Assembly: GCA_947628165.1 (NCBI GenBank)
Contig: CANQYV010000004.1
Span: 1 to 57,743 of the forward strand
DNA: 57,743 bases
Direction: 5' to 3'
DNA from: an uncultured Clostridia bacterium
Lineage (GTDB): Bacteria > Bacillota > Clostridia > Oscillospirales > CAG-272
The position numbers and the translations under genes are program-made. The number at the start of each line of letters is the position of its first letter. Positions within the stretch are counted from its first letter, which is position 1. Under the pieces are notes generated by a model. That model was not told the DNA's origin and searched no databases. It saw only the letters and a list, made by a program, of their open reading frames with translations. Positions 1 to 8,836 of the stretch are shown piece by piece.

Positions 1-91
1 GCGCTCTTTCTCATGAGTATTTGCTTAAAGTTTTTGCTTCTTCTTGATCCTTTTTCGTAAGCGATTGCCGTGGTCAAACTAATATCCGTTC

Positions 92-120
92 TTGCTTTTC
101 GACATATATCATGATATAAT
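92..120 (+). promoter_or_regulatory. Sigma-A promoter for the phosphorelay genes
   Basis: TTGCTT at 92-97 and a perfect TATAAT at 115-120 are separated by 17 bp. Transcription would start near 127, giving a leader of about 150 nt before the start codon at 279. Confidence 0.6.
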
Positions 121-143
121 TTAATGAGACGCTTTTATTTGTC

Positions 144-211
144 CGGAACACAAAAACAGGCTGCCGACAGAATGCGCGCATACGCGCACCGCATCGGGGC
201 AGCGTGTTCCG
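144..211 (+). promoter_or_regulatory. Structured 5' leader, unknown class
   Basis: Nested complementary arms are visible: CGGAACAC (144-151) with GTGTTCCG (204-211), GCTGCC (160-165) with GGCAGC (198-203), and TGCGCG (173-178) with CGCGCA (183-188). They would fold into one long interrupted hairpin inside the leader of the downstream gene. No U-run follows the outer arm, so it is not a simple terminator. I do not recognise the conserved cores of c-di-GMP-I or c-di-GMP-II riboswitches. The folding is seen in the sequence; a regulatory role is inferred. Confidence 0.4.
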
Positions 212-278
212 AGCTTTATTAAATGCGAGAATGTCCCGCAGGTGCGGAAACGTTTTCGGGAAAGAGGTGGTCGGCAAT

Positions 279-2345
279 ATGAAAAAAGAAAAGATATTAA
301 TAGCAGACGACTCCGAGATGAACCGCTCTATTCTTGATGATATGTTAAGCGATAATTACGATATAATCGAGGCGGAGGACGGAGTTCAGGCGGTCGCCGC
401 TCTCAGACAGTACGCCTCCGAGCTGTCGCTTTTGCTGCTCGATATCGTAATGCCCAATATGGACGGCTTCGGCGTGCTCGAAGCAATGAATCAGAACGGA
501 TGGATCGAGTCCGTCCCCGTCATAATCATATCGGCGGAGAACACATCGGCTCATGTGGAGCGCGCATACGAGCTCGGCGCGACCGATTTTATCGCGCGCC
601 CGTTCGACGCTCTCATAGTCCGCAGAAGAGTCGTGAACACGCTTCTCCTTTACGCAAAGCAGAAGCGACTCATAAATATGGTGGAGGATCAGGTCTACGA
701 AAAGGAACGCCAGAGCGACCTTATGATAGACATCCTCGCCCATGTGATGGAGTTCCGAAATGGTGAGAGCGGGCTGCACATCCTCCATGTGCGCACGTTT
801 ACCGACCTGCTTCTGAGCTGCATAATGGGAAAGACGACAAAATATAACCTCACAATGATGGATATTTCGATGATAAGCACGGCCTCCGCGCTGCACGATA
901 TCGGAAAAATGGCAATCGACGAGAAGGTCCTGAACAAGCCCGGCAGACTGACTCCCGAGGAATTCGAGATAATGAAGACTCATTCCGCGCTCGGCGCGGA
1001 AATGATAAGCGACCTTCCCATGTATACGCAGGAGCCGCTCGTCAAGGCGGCGTATGAGATCTGCCGCTGGCATCATGAGCGCTATGACGGCAGGGGCTAT
1101 CCCGACGGGCTTAAGGGCGACGAAATACCGATCTCGGCGCAGGTCGTCTCGCTCGCGGACGTTTACGACGCGCTGACGAGCGTGCGCGTCTATAAGCCGA
1201 AGCTCTCGCATGAAGAGGCCGTCAGAATGATAGTGAACGGGGAATGCGGCGCGTTCAATCCGCTGCTTCTCGAATGTCTGAGCGAAAACGCGGAGAGGTT
1301 CCGCGATATGTTCGAGAACGATTCGCCCGAGGATCTGAAGCGCCATAAGCTGAGGCGCATTTCGGAGGAGACGCTGCGCGGAGAGGGCGGCGGCGTCTCG
1401 CAGAGGACGCTTCGCCTGCTCGACCGCGAGAGGGTGCGCAACAACTTCTACGCCTCGATGTCGGAGGCGATCCAGTTCGAGTTCGTCACCTCGCCGCCGA
1501 TGCTCACGCTCTCGGCTTACGGAGCAAAAAAGCTCGGCGTCGGCGAGATAATAATGGACCCGCGCCACGACCCGAAGGCTTCCTCTCTCATGAGCGAGGA
1601 AACGTGGGGCCGCCTTTTCAGGAGCATAAAGCAGACGACGCCCGAGAAGCCCGAGGTAAGACTCGACTGCCAGCTCTGCTACGACGGCACGGAGCGCTGG
1701 TCAAAGCTCGTCATGCGCTCGATGTGGACGGACGACGTCGAGCCGAAGATAGAGGGCGTTCTCGGCACAGTCACCGACATAAACGATTCGCACACGAAGA
1801 TGCTCGAGCTCGAGAAAAAAGCCGCGCACGACTCGATGACGGGGCTTCTGAACCGCGCGAGCGCCAAGGAGCAGATAGAGCTCCGCATACATAATAACCC
1901 CGGAAGCAATTACGCAATGGTCTTCTTCGACATAGACTTCTTTAAGGAGGCAAACGACGTTTACGGGCACGCGTTCGGGGACGAGGTTTTGAAGCATGTG
2001 GCAAAGTGCCTCACCGAAAGCGTCCGCGGCACCGATATTTCGTGCCGCGCGGGCGGAGACGAATTTCTCGTTTTCCTCGAGTACAACACGGAGATAGAAA
2101 AGACCGTCGAGCGTATTTTCAACGTCATATGCGGGGATTTCAACGGCTTTTCGCTCTCGGTTTCGATGGGCGTCGCGCTGAGCCGTGACCTCGGCGCGTC
2201 CTACGACGACCTCTTCCACGCGGCAGACTCCGCCGCATACGCCTCGAAGCGCGCCGGAAGGAGGAGGTTCACTTTCTACGACGATTCAATGAAAAACATA
2301 CTTGAAACGCAGAACGAAAGCGGAGACGGAGGTAATATCAGATGA
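279..2345 (+). CDS. Response regulator with HD-GYP, PAS and GGDEF domains
   Basis: This 688-residue protein carries both c-di-GMP turnover activities. Residues 1-120 form a receiver domain with phospho-acceptor Asp55. About 135-350 is an HD-GYP phosphodiesterase with the HD pair at 206-207 and an intact GYP at 273-275. About 395-515 looks like PAS. About 525-685 is a diguanylate cyclase with GGDEF at 592-596 and an RGTD inhibitory site exactly five residues before it. No membrane segment is visible, so it should be cytoplasmic. The start at 279 is chosen over an upstream in-frame ATG at 204 because AAAGAGGTGG (261-270) precedes it and the receiver fold begins directly after. The 3' end overlaps the Hpt gene by four bases, suggesting translational coupling. 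Which activity dominates cannot be read from sequence. Confidence 0.9.
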   Translation: MKKEKILIADDSEMNRSILDDMLSDNYDIIEAEDGVQAVAALRQYASELSLLLLDIVMPNMDGFGVLEAMNQNGWIESVPVIIISAENTSAHVERAYELGATDFIARPFDALIVRRRVVNTLLLYAKQKRLINMVEDQVYEKERQSDLMIDILAHVMEFRNGESGLHILHVRTFTDLLLSCIMGKTTKYNLTMMDISMISTASALHDIGKMAIDEKVLNKPGRLTPEEFEIMKTHSALGAEMISDLPMYTQEPLVKAAYEICRWHHERYDGRGYPDGLKGDEIPISAQVVSLADVYDALTSVRVYKPKLSHEEAVRMIVNGECGAFNPLLLECLSENAERFRDMFENDSPEDLKRHKLRRISEETLRGEGGGVSQRTLRLLDRERVRNNFYASMSEAIQFEFVTSPPMLTLSAYGAKKLGVGEIIMDPRHDPKASSLMSEETWGRLFRSIKQTTPEKPEVRLDCQLCYDGTERWSKLVMRSMWTDDVEPKIEGVLGTVTDINDSHTKMLELEKKAAHDSMTGLLNRASAKEQIELRIHNNPGSNYAMVFFDIDFFKEANDVYGHAFGDEVLKHVAKCLTESVRGTDISCRAGGDEFLVFLEYNTEIEKTVERIFNVICGDFNGFSLSVSMGVALSRDLGASYDDLFHAADSAAYASKRAGRRRFTFYDDSMKNILETQNESGDGGNIR

Positions 2346-2707
2346 CACTTAAGGAATGTTACGTTGCGATGGGCGCCGACTATGACGACGTGATAGGCAG
2401 ACTTAGGAGCGAAAGGCTCGTTCAGAAATTTGTTTTGAAATTTCTCGACGACGGCAGCTTCTCGCTCCTGTGCAGCTCTTTTGAGGGCGGAAATTATGAA
2501 GAAGCCTTCCGTGCTGCGCACACGATAAAGGGAATGTGCCAGAACCTTGGCTTTTCAAAGCTGCTCTCCTCGAGCTCGGCGCTCACGGAATCGCTGCGCG
2601 GCGGCAATGTCTCCGACGACTCGCAGTCGCTTCTCGAATGCGTGCGCGAGGATTACGAGGCTACGGTTTCAGCCATAAGGCAGTTCAAGGCGGGCCTCCC
2701 CGAGTGA
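2342..2707 (+). CDS. Stand-alone Hpt phosphotransfer protein
   Basis: A 121-residue histidine phosphotransfer protein. The Hpt signature AHTIKG is centred on His60, the expected phosphoryl acceptor, within an all-helical sequence of typical Hpt size. Its ATG overlaps the stop of the preceding response-regulator gene (ATGA at 2342-2345). The hybrid kinase encoded next has two receiver domains but no Hpt domain of its own, so this protein is the natural intermediate carrying phosphate from the kinase receivers to the receiver of the HD-GYP/GGDEF protein. That wiring is inferred from gene order and domain content. Confidence 0.88.
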   Translation: MTLKECYVAMGADYDDVIGRLRSERLVQKFVLKFLDDGSFSLLCSSFEGGNYEEAFRAAHTIKGMCQNLGFSKLLSSSSALTESLRGGNVSDDSQSLLECVREDYEATVSAIRQFKAGLPE

Positions 2708-2788
2708 CGGCAGAACAGTTCGGGTCCCGGTCCTTCACACCAAAAGACCGTTTTGGGTACCGCAATTTTTTAAGGATTGAAGAGAGAA

Positions 2789-5374
2789 ATGAATAAAATC
2801 AAAAAGCATGACGGACGAGTTATAGCGTCGATAGTTCTGATATCCGTTCTCGCCGTACTCTTTATAGCATCATATTTTTTAATAAGCAACTCGATCCGTC
2901 AGCGCTCGATAGGGAGACTTGAGGAGGGCGTCAACACCGTTATCGAAGAGGTGACCTCTAAGCTGCAGCGTGACAGCCTTCTTCTGAACGCGACGGCTGA
3001 CGTAATATCGACGGCGAACAACTTCGATGAGGAGGCAACGCTCGAGATAATGAAGACGGTGTCGCCTCTGCTCCAGACGATGAAGATACGCGTCCTAATG
3101 CCCGGAGACAGAGTGCTCACTGCCGACGGAAATATCACTGACGCGTCCGAGACTGACAGCCTTTCGTTTGAGGCGGAAGCGGCGCTCGGAGAACATGTTT
3201 CAAACCGCGCACCGAGCGTCGGTTCCGGCAAGCCCGTGCTGCGCCATTTCGTGCCGATAGTGCAGTCGGGAAAGACCGCGGCGCTCCTTTACGGGGTGAC
3301 CTCTCTTGACGACCTGCCGAGCATGCTCAACATCGAGAACATTTATAACGCAACGGCGGATGTCTACATCATAGACACCGTCACGGGCGACTTCATTCTC
3401 GACACCTTCCACGAAGAGCTCACGAATTTAGAGGATTTTTCAAACAATAACACCTTGCACAAGACGAAGGGAAACAAGAGCTGGGACGAATATACAGACG
3501 AGATGCTCGCGCTCAAATCGGGCTATGTCGTCTTTAAGACGTCTACTCTTGACGACTGGGAATACATGTACTATGCGCCCGCCGGCATAAACAAGTGGAC
3601 GATATGCGTGTCCGTTCCCGAGCATGAGGCGTTTGCGAGCGTACATGCCGCCCAGCGCATCTACTATGTCATCGGCGCGCTGATGCTCGTCGCCGTGCTC
3701 TCCTACTACCTCGCGATTCGCAGCCTGACGAAGAAGATGGTGTCGCACGCCGTAGAGAGGGCGGTGCTTGAAGAAAAGCTGAAGAAGGCGGAGGCGGCAG
3801 AGAGGGCGAAGACGACGTTCCTTTCAAACATGTCCCACGACATAAGGACGCCGATGAACGCCATCATAGGCTTTACGACGCTCGCGGAGACGAATATAGA
3901 CAACAAGCCGCGCGTTCAGGAGTATCTTTCAAAGATCCTTTCCTCGAGCAATCACCTTCTGAGCCTCATAAACGACATCCTCGACATGAGCCGCATCGAA
4001 TCGGGCAAGCTCAATATCGAGGAAAAGCCGTGCTCCATATCTGACATCTTCCGCGATATGCGCAACATAATCCAGACCCAGATGGACGCAAAGCAGCTCA
4101 ATTTCTTCATGGATACGCTCGACGTCGTCGACGAGGACATATACTGTGACAAGCTCCACGTCAATCAGGTGCTTCTGAATCTGCTTTCAAACGCGATAAA
4201 GTTTACGCCGGCGGGCGGCTCCGTTTCCCTCATGATAAAGCAGAAGGCGGACGCGCCGAAGGGGTACGGCGCGTATGAGATACGCGTCAAGGATACGGGA
4301 ATCGGCATGAGCAAGGAATTTGCCACCCATATCTTCGAGCCGTTTGAGCGCGAGCGCAACTCTACCGTAAGCGGCATACAGGGAACGGGCCTCGGCATGG
4401 CGATCACGAAAAACATCGTCGATACGATGGGAGGCACCATCGAGGTCGAGACGGAGCAGGGACACGGGACGGAGTTCATAATAAACATTCAGTTCAGGCT
4501 CCAGTCCGAGACGCGGCAGGTCGAGACGATACATGAGCTTGCCGGCGTCAGGGGTCTCGTCGTTGACGACAGCTTTACGACCTGCGACAGCGTGACGAAG
4601 ATGCTGACGCAGATAGGCATGCGCGCCGAGTGGACGATGCACGGCAAGGAGGCCGTCCTCCGCGCAAGGCAGGCGGTCGAGATGGGAGACGAATTCTATG
4701 CCTATATCATAGATTGGTTCCTGCCGGATCTCAGCGGGCTTGAGGTCACAAGACAGCTGCGCTCCATAGTGGGCAATCATGTGCCGATAGTGATAATCAC
4801 CGCATACGACTGGACGGCGTTCGAGGATGAGGCGAAGGCGGCGGGTGTCACCGCGTTCTGCAACAAGCCCATATTCCTGTCCGATCTGAGAGACACGCTT
4901 GTTTCGGCACTCGGCAAAGCGGATCTGCCGTCGTCGGCGGAAAAAACTGTGCCTGACCCCGTCGAGGCGCTTCACGGGCAGCGGCTGCTGCTTGTCGAGG
5001 ACAACGAGCTGAACCGCGAGATAGCGGAAGAACTGCTCACGGAGAACGGTTTCGTCGTCGAGACTGCGGAAAACGGAGCCGTTGCCGTTGATAAGGTCTC
5101 CTCGTCGGAGCCCGGCTACTACTCGCTCGTGCTCATGGACGTGCAGATGCCGGTGATGAACGGCTACGAGGCGGCAAGGGCGATAAGGGCACTGCCGTCG
5201 CCGGAGCTTTCGTCGATACCCATAATCGCGATGACGGCGAACGCGTTCGACGAGGACAGAAAGCAGGCGATAGACAGCGGCATGAACGACCACGTCGCAA
5301 AGCCGATAAATGTCGACAAACTCATACAGGTGCTCGTGACGCAGCTCACGGAGCACGGAAAAAAGGAACAATAA
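2789..5374 (+). CDS. Hybrid sensor histidine kinase with two receiver domains
   Basis: An 861-residue membrane kinase. A first membrane helix lies at about 11-33, followed by an extracellular sensor region of about 260 residues (probably Cache-like) and a second helix near 290-315. The HisKA motif SHDIRTPMNA contains the phospho-acceptor His350. The ATPase domain shows an N-box (NLLSNAIKF), DTGIGM and GTGLGMAI. Two receiver domains follow, with Asp642 and Asp784; the second is the more canonical (VLMDVQMPVMNG). The ATG at 2789 is preferred to the in-frame TTG at 2777 because the purine-rich GAAGAGAG sits at the right distance for the ATG. Without its own Hpt domain it likely works with the Hpt protein just upstream. 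Confidence 0.9.
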   Translation: MNKIKKHDGRVIASIVLISVLAVLFIASYFLISNSIRQRSIGRLEEGVNTVIEEVTSKLQRDSLLLNATADVISTANNFDEEATLEIMKTVSPLLQTMKIRVLMPGDRVLTADGNITDASETDSLSFEAEAALGEHVSNRAPSVGSGKPVLRHFVPIVQSGKTAALLYGVTSLDDLPSMLNIENIYNATADVYIIDTVTGDFILDTFHEELTNLEDFSNNNTLHKTKGNKSWDEYTDEMLALKSGYVVFKTSTLDDWEYMYYAPAGINKWTICVSVPEHEAFASVHAAQRIYYVIGALMLVAVLSYYLAIRSLTKKMVSHAVERAVLEEKLKKAEAAERAKTTFLSNMSHDIRTPMNAIIGFTTLAETNIDNKPRVQEYLSKILSSSNHLLSLINDILDMSRIESGKLNIEEKPCSISDIFRDMRNIIQTQMDAKQLNFFMDTLDVVDEDIYCDKLHVNQVLLNLLSNAIKFTPAGGSVSLMIKQKADAPKGYGAYEIRVKDTGIGMSKEFATHIFEPFERERNSTVSGIQGTGLGMAITKNIVDTMGGTIEVETEQGHGTEFIINIQFRLQSETRQVETIHELAGVRGLVVDDSFTTCDSVTKMLTQIGMRAEWTMHGKEAVLRARQAVEMGDEFYAYIIDWFLPDLSGLEVTRQLRSIVGNHVPIVIITAYDWTAFEDEAKAAGVTAFCNKPIFLSDLRDTLVSALGKADLPSSAEKTVPDPVEALHGQRLLLVEDNELNREIAEELLTENGFVVETAENGAVAVDKVSSSEPGYYSLVLMDVQMPVMNGYEAARAIRALPSPELSSIPIIAMTANAFDEDRKQAIDSGMNDHVAKPINVDKLIQVLVTQLTEHGKKEQ

Positions 5375-5380
5375 GACAGC

Positions 5381-5430
5381 GCCGCACACTTTCCGACGGG
5401 GCACAAAAGGCACAGTCGGTTTTGTGCGGC
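5381..5430. repeat. Inverted repeat between kinase and UvrA-like gene
   Basis: GCCGCACA (5381-5388) pairs with TGTGCGGC (5423-5430), and inside it CCGAC (5393-5397) pairs with GTCGG (5415-5419). No U-tract follows on either strand, so it may be a processing or stability hairpin rather than a terminator. Confidence 0.45.
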
Positions 5431-5455
5431 ACCGCACTATATGAAGGGGAAAACA

Positions 5456-7948
5456 GTGTCAGCCGAAGATACTATGCCCCGCGCCATACTCGTGCGCGGC
5501 GCGAGAGTTCATAATCTGAAAAATATAGACGTCGATATCCCGCTCGGCAAAATAGTCGGCATCGCGGGAGTGTCCGGCTCGGGAAAATCGTCACTCGCGC
5601 TCGGCGTTCTATACGCCGAGGGGTCGAGGCGGTATCTTGAGTCGCTGTCGACGTACACGAGAAGGAGAATGACGCAGGCGTCGCGTGCGCAGGTCGACGA
5701 GCTATGCTATATTCCGGCGTCGCTCGCGCTCCATCAGCGCCCCGGCGTCCCCGGCATAAGAAGCACGTTCGGAACGTCGACGGAGCTGCTCAACAGCCTG
5801 CGCCTGATGTTCTCGAGGCTTTCGTCTCACATGTGCCCGAACGGCCACTACCTTGAGCCGACGCTCGACGTCGCGGCGGAGAAGCCCATGTTCTGTCCCG
5901 TCTGCGGCGAGCGCGTGCGCGCGCCGGGCGCGGAGGAACTCGCGTTCAACAGTCAGGGCGCGTGTCCGACGTGCGGCGGCACGGGCACGGTGCACACCGT
6001 CGACAGGTCGACGCTCGTCCCGGATGAGTCGCTCTCCATTGACGACGGCGCCGTCGCGCCGTGGAATTCCCTCATGTGGTCTCTGATGACGGACGTGTGC
6101 CGCGCTATGGGCGTCCGCACGGACGTGCCGTTTTCGGAGCTGACGGAGAAGGAGCGAGACATCGTATACAACGGTCCCGCCGAAAAGAAGCATATCCTCT
6201 ACAAATCAAAGAAAACGAACGAGGCGGGGGAGCTCGATTTCACATATTACAACGCCGTTTATACGGTGGAAAACGCGCTCTCTAAGGTCAAGGACGACGC
6301 GGGGATGAAGCGCGTCGAGAAATTTCTGAAGCAGGACGTCTGCCCCGACTGCGGCGGCACGCGCCTGTCGGCACGCGCGCGTGCGCCGAGGCTTCGCGGC
6401 ATATCGCTCGCCGAGGCGTGCATGATGCCGCTCTCGGACCTTATCGTGTGGGTCAGGGGAGTGCCCGAGTCGCTGCCGGAATATATGAGGCCGATGGCGT
6501 CGAGCATATGCGCCTCTTTCCTTGATGCGGCGCGAAGGCTCGTCGACCTCGGGCTCTCGTATCTGTCGCTTGACAGGGCGTCCTCCACGCTCTCGACGGG
6601 CGAGCGCCAGCGCGCGCAGCTCGCAAGGGCGGTCAGAAACAGGACGACGGGCGTCCTTTACGTCCTTGACGAGCCGTCGATAGGGCTGCACCCGTTAAAC
6701 CTCGAGGGGCTCGTCGGCGTGATGAACGACCTTAAAGCCGACGGCAACACTGTCGTGCTCGTAGACCACGACACGAACGCGCTTGCCTGCGCCGACTATA
6801 TGATAGAGCTCGGGCGCGGCGCCGGCGCCGACGGCGGGAACATAATAGCGCAGGGGACCGTCTGTGAGCTGACGCGGAACAAGGACTCCGTCATAGGCCC
6901 GTTCCTCACCGAGCGCAGGTGTGCCGCGACCGGGAACTGTGACACGGAAGAGCTGTTTCGGCTCGGCAGCATAAGGATGAGCACGGGTCCGATACACACC
7001 GTAAAACCGCTTGAGGTCGCTTTTCCCAAAGGGCGGCTCTCGGTAGTGACGGGCGTATCCGGCTCGGGAAAGACGACGATGGTGCTCGAAAGCCTCGTCC
7101 CTGCACTCGAGGCGCTGACCGGAGGGGGAAAGATGCCGGAGCACGTCGCCTCCGTCTCGGCGGACGGGATACGCCGCGTAAAGCTCATAGATGCGTCCCC
7201 GATAGGGATAAACATCCGCTCGACCGTTGCGACATACGCAAACGTCCACGACGAGCTGCGCCGCGTATACGCGCGGTGTGATGAGGCAAAGTCGAGGGGA
7301 AAGCGCGCGGGCGATTTTTCATACAACACGGGGGACCTGCGCTGTCCCACCTGCGACGGGACGGGGACAGTCAGCCTCGACGTGCAGTTTCTGCCCGACG
7401 TCGACATACCGTGCCCCGACTGCGGCGGCTCGCGCTATTGCCGCGAGGCGTCCGAAATAAAGCGGAAAGGCAAAAACGGGGAAGAGTATTCTCTCCCCGG
7501 ACTTATGGAGATGAGCATCGACGAGGCGCTCGATGCCTGCGCCGATCTGAAGCTCGTGGAGGGAAGGCTCCGTGTGCTGCACGACGTCGGCCTCGGATAT
7601 CTCACGCTCGGAGAGGGGACGCCGAGCCTTTCGGGCGGCGAGGCGCAGAGGCTCAAGCTCGCGGGAGAAATGGGGCGCGGGCAGGACGACACCGTCTTCG
7701 TGTTCGACGAGCCGACGATAGGACTCCATCCGCTCGACGTCATGACGATGCTCGGCGTTTTCCGCCGCCTGACGGACAGCGGAGCTACCGTCATCGTGAT
7801 AGAGCACGACCTTGACGTCATCCGTGCCGCAGACTACATCGTCGATATGGGTCCGGGCGGCGGCGCCGACGGCGGCGAGATAGTCGCTGTCGGAGGCGTG
7901 CGGGAGATAAAGAGCTCGACGCGGAGCGCGACGGGAAAATATCTATGA
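5456..7948 (+). CDS. UvrA-family ABC ATPase lacking a full UvrB-binding domain
   Basis: About 830 residues, shorter than housekeeping UvrA (about 940). Both ABC modules are present: Walker A GVSGSGKS and GVSGSGKTT, signature motifs STGERQRAQLA and LSGGEAQRLKLA, and Walker B VLDEPSIGLHP and VFDEPTIGLHP. Zinc-type cysteine pairs are visible, including the C-terminal CPTCDGTG and CPDCGGSRY. Between the first Walker A and the first CPTCGGTG the usual insert that binds UvrB is reduced to a short cysteine-containing segment, as in UvrA2-type paralogues linked to drug tolerance. A GTG at 5456 is preferred to the ATG at 5441 because AAGGGGA (5444-5450) lies just before it. It may be a damage-tolerance or resistance ATPase rather than the excision-repair subunit; that is inferred. 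Confidence 0.82.
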   Translation: MSAEDTMPRAILVRGARVHNLKNIDVDIPLGKIVGIAGVSGSGKSSLALGVLYAEGSRRYLESLSTYTRRRMTQASRAQVDELCYIPASLALHQRPGVPGIRSTFGTSTELLNSLRLMFSRLSSHMCPNGHYLEPTLDVAAEKPMFCPVCGERVRAPGAEELAFNSQGACPTCGGTGTVHTVDRSTLVPDESLSIDDGAVAPWNSLMWSLMTDVCRAMGVRTDVPFSELTEKERDIVYNGPAEKKHILYKSKKTNEAGELDFTYYNAVYTVENALSKVKDDAGMKRVEKFLKQDVCPDCGGTRLSARARAPRLRGISLAEACMMPLSDLIVWVRGVPESLPEYMRPMASSICASFLDAARRLVDLGLSYLSLDRASSTLSTGERQRAQLARAVRNRTTGVLYVLDEPSIGLHPLNLEGLVGVMNDLKADGNTVVLVDHDTNALACADYMIELGRGAGADGGNIIAQGTVCELTRNKDSVIGPFLTERRCAATGNCDTEELFRLGSIRMSTGPIHTVKPLEVAFPKGRLSVVTGVSGSGKTTMVLESLVPALEALTGGGKMPEHVASVSADGIRRVKLIDASPIGINIRSTVATYANVHDELRRVYARCDEAKSRGKRAGDFSYNTGDLRCPTCDGTGTVSLDVQFLPDVDIPCPDCGGSRYCREASEIKRKGKNGEEYSLPGLMEMSIDEALDACADLKLVEGRLRVLHDVGLGYLTLGEGTPSLSGGEAQRLKLAGEMGRGQDDTVFVFDEPTIGLHPLDVMTMLGVFRRLTDSGATVIVIEHDLDVIRAADYIVDMGPGGGADGGEIVAVGGVREIKSSTRSATGKYL

Positions 7949-7979
7949 ATACGATCAAATTACATTAAGGAGAAAGTTA

Positions 7980-8747
7980 TTGTTTAACGGAAAGAAAAAA
8001 CGGCCGCCGCGCAAAAAGACGATGGCGTTTGTGGACTATGAATATTGGTTTTATTCGTATAAAACGCGGCTCGGCGAGAGGCCCGACCCGATGGCGTGGC
8101 GAAACGAGATAGAGGAGAAATACTCGCCGGAGGAGATAATGGTTTTCGGGGACTTTACGGCCCCCGAGATAAGAGGGGAGCTCGCACGCCTTCGCGAGAT
8201 AACGAGCACCATTATCGAGACGGGGAACACATACCTCAGATACAAAAAGGACCTGACGGACTTTGTCATGCTCGACTACATATATCAGTGCGCGGACACG
8301 CGGCGCGATATCGGGCGTTACATAATCTTCACCGGCGACGGGCATTTTCAGTCGGTCGTGAGGTATCTCGTCCAGAAAAAGAAGCGCGAGGTCATCGTCT
8401 ACGGCGTAAAGGACAGCTTCAGCCGACAGCTGCGCGAGGCGGCGAGCTACGCCGTCGAGCTGCCGAACGACCCGCTCTTCGGCTATTACAGGCAGATAAT
8501 CAAAAACATCGCAGAAGTGAAGAGCGACCCTTCCGTGATACCGACGTTCAACGGCACGGTCGACACGGTCTCGCGCGCAAACGGGCTGTCGCGGAGCAGA
8601 ACGAGAGACGCGCTTATAAAGCTTATAAACAGCAGATATATTTTTCACCGTGAGTTTGAGGTGGAGAAGGGCAAAATTATAAAGATACTCGATGCCGACT
8701 GGGAAAAGCTCGCCCGCGACGGAATGCTCTCGCAGATGCTTGAATAG
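7980..8747 (+). CDS. NYN-domain (PIN-like RNase) protein
   Basis: A 255-residue cytoplasmic protein. The N-terminal two-thirds has the NYN/LabA (DUF88) pattern: an acidic first strand (FVDYEYW), a central Asp in DFVMLDYIYQ, and the strand FTGDGHFQSVV followed by a basic segment and GVKDSFSRQLREAA. These acidic residues are where metal-dependent PIN-like nucleases bind metal. The C-terminal 80 residues look like a small winged-helix or nucleic-acid-binding extension. The start is a TTG at 7980, supported by AAGGAGAAAG at 7967-7976. It lies 31 bp after the UvrA-like gene and is probably co-transcribed. The RNA target is unknown. Confidence 0.72.
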   Translation: MFNGKKKRPPRKKTMAFVDYEYWFYSYKTRLGERPDPMAWRNEIEEKYSPEEIMVFGDFTAPEIRGELARLREITSTIIETGNTYLRYKKDLTDFVMLDYIYQCADTRRDIGRYIIFTGDGHFQSVVRYLVQKKKREVIVYGVKDSFSRQLREAASYAVELPNDPLFGYYRQIIKNIAEVKSDPSVIPTFNGTVDTVSRANGLSRSRTRDALIKLINSRYIFHREFEVEKGKIIKILDADWEKLARDGMLSQMLE

Positions 8748-8771
8748 ATTTATTTCGGTCAATAATTTTGA

Positions 8772-8800
8772 TTGACAAAGAGGTGCGCCGGGCGTATAAT
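8772..8800 (+). promoter_or_regulatory. Consensus sigma-A promoter
   Basis: Perfect TTGACA (8772-8777), 17-bp spacer and perfect TATAAT (8795-8800), placed about 37 bp before the start of the AI-2E-family gene. Confidence 0.85.
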
Positions 8801-8836
8801 TATTGTTGAAAAAAGTTGTTTTTTGGGGAAACGGGA

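Noticed and set aside
127-278. c-di-GMP riboswitch in the first leader
   Set aside because: Hairpins are present, but the conserved cores of c-di-GMP-I and -II are not recognisable.
345-1568. Long minus-strand open frame opposite the HD-GYP/GGDEF gene
   Set aside because: It mirrors the GC-rich codons of a clear multi-domain protein on the plus strand, has no ribosome site and no family features.
4187-5437. 416-codon minus-strand frame opposite the hybrid kinase
   Set aside because: Arg/His/Leu-rich shadow translation of receiver and ATPase domains; no family pattern.
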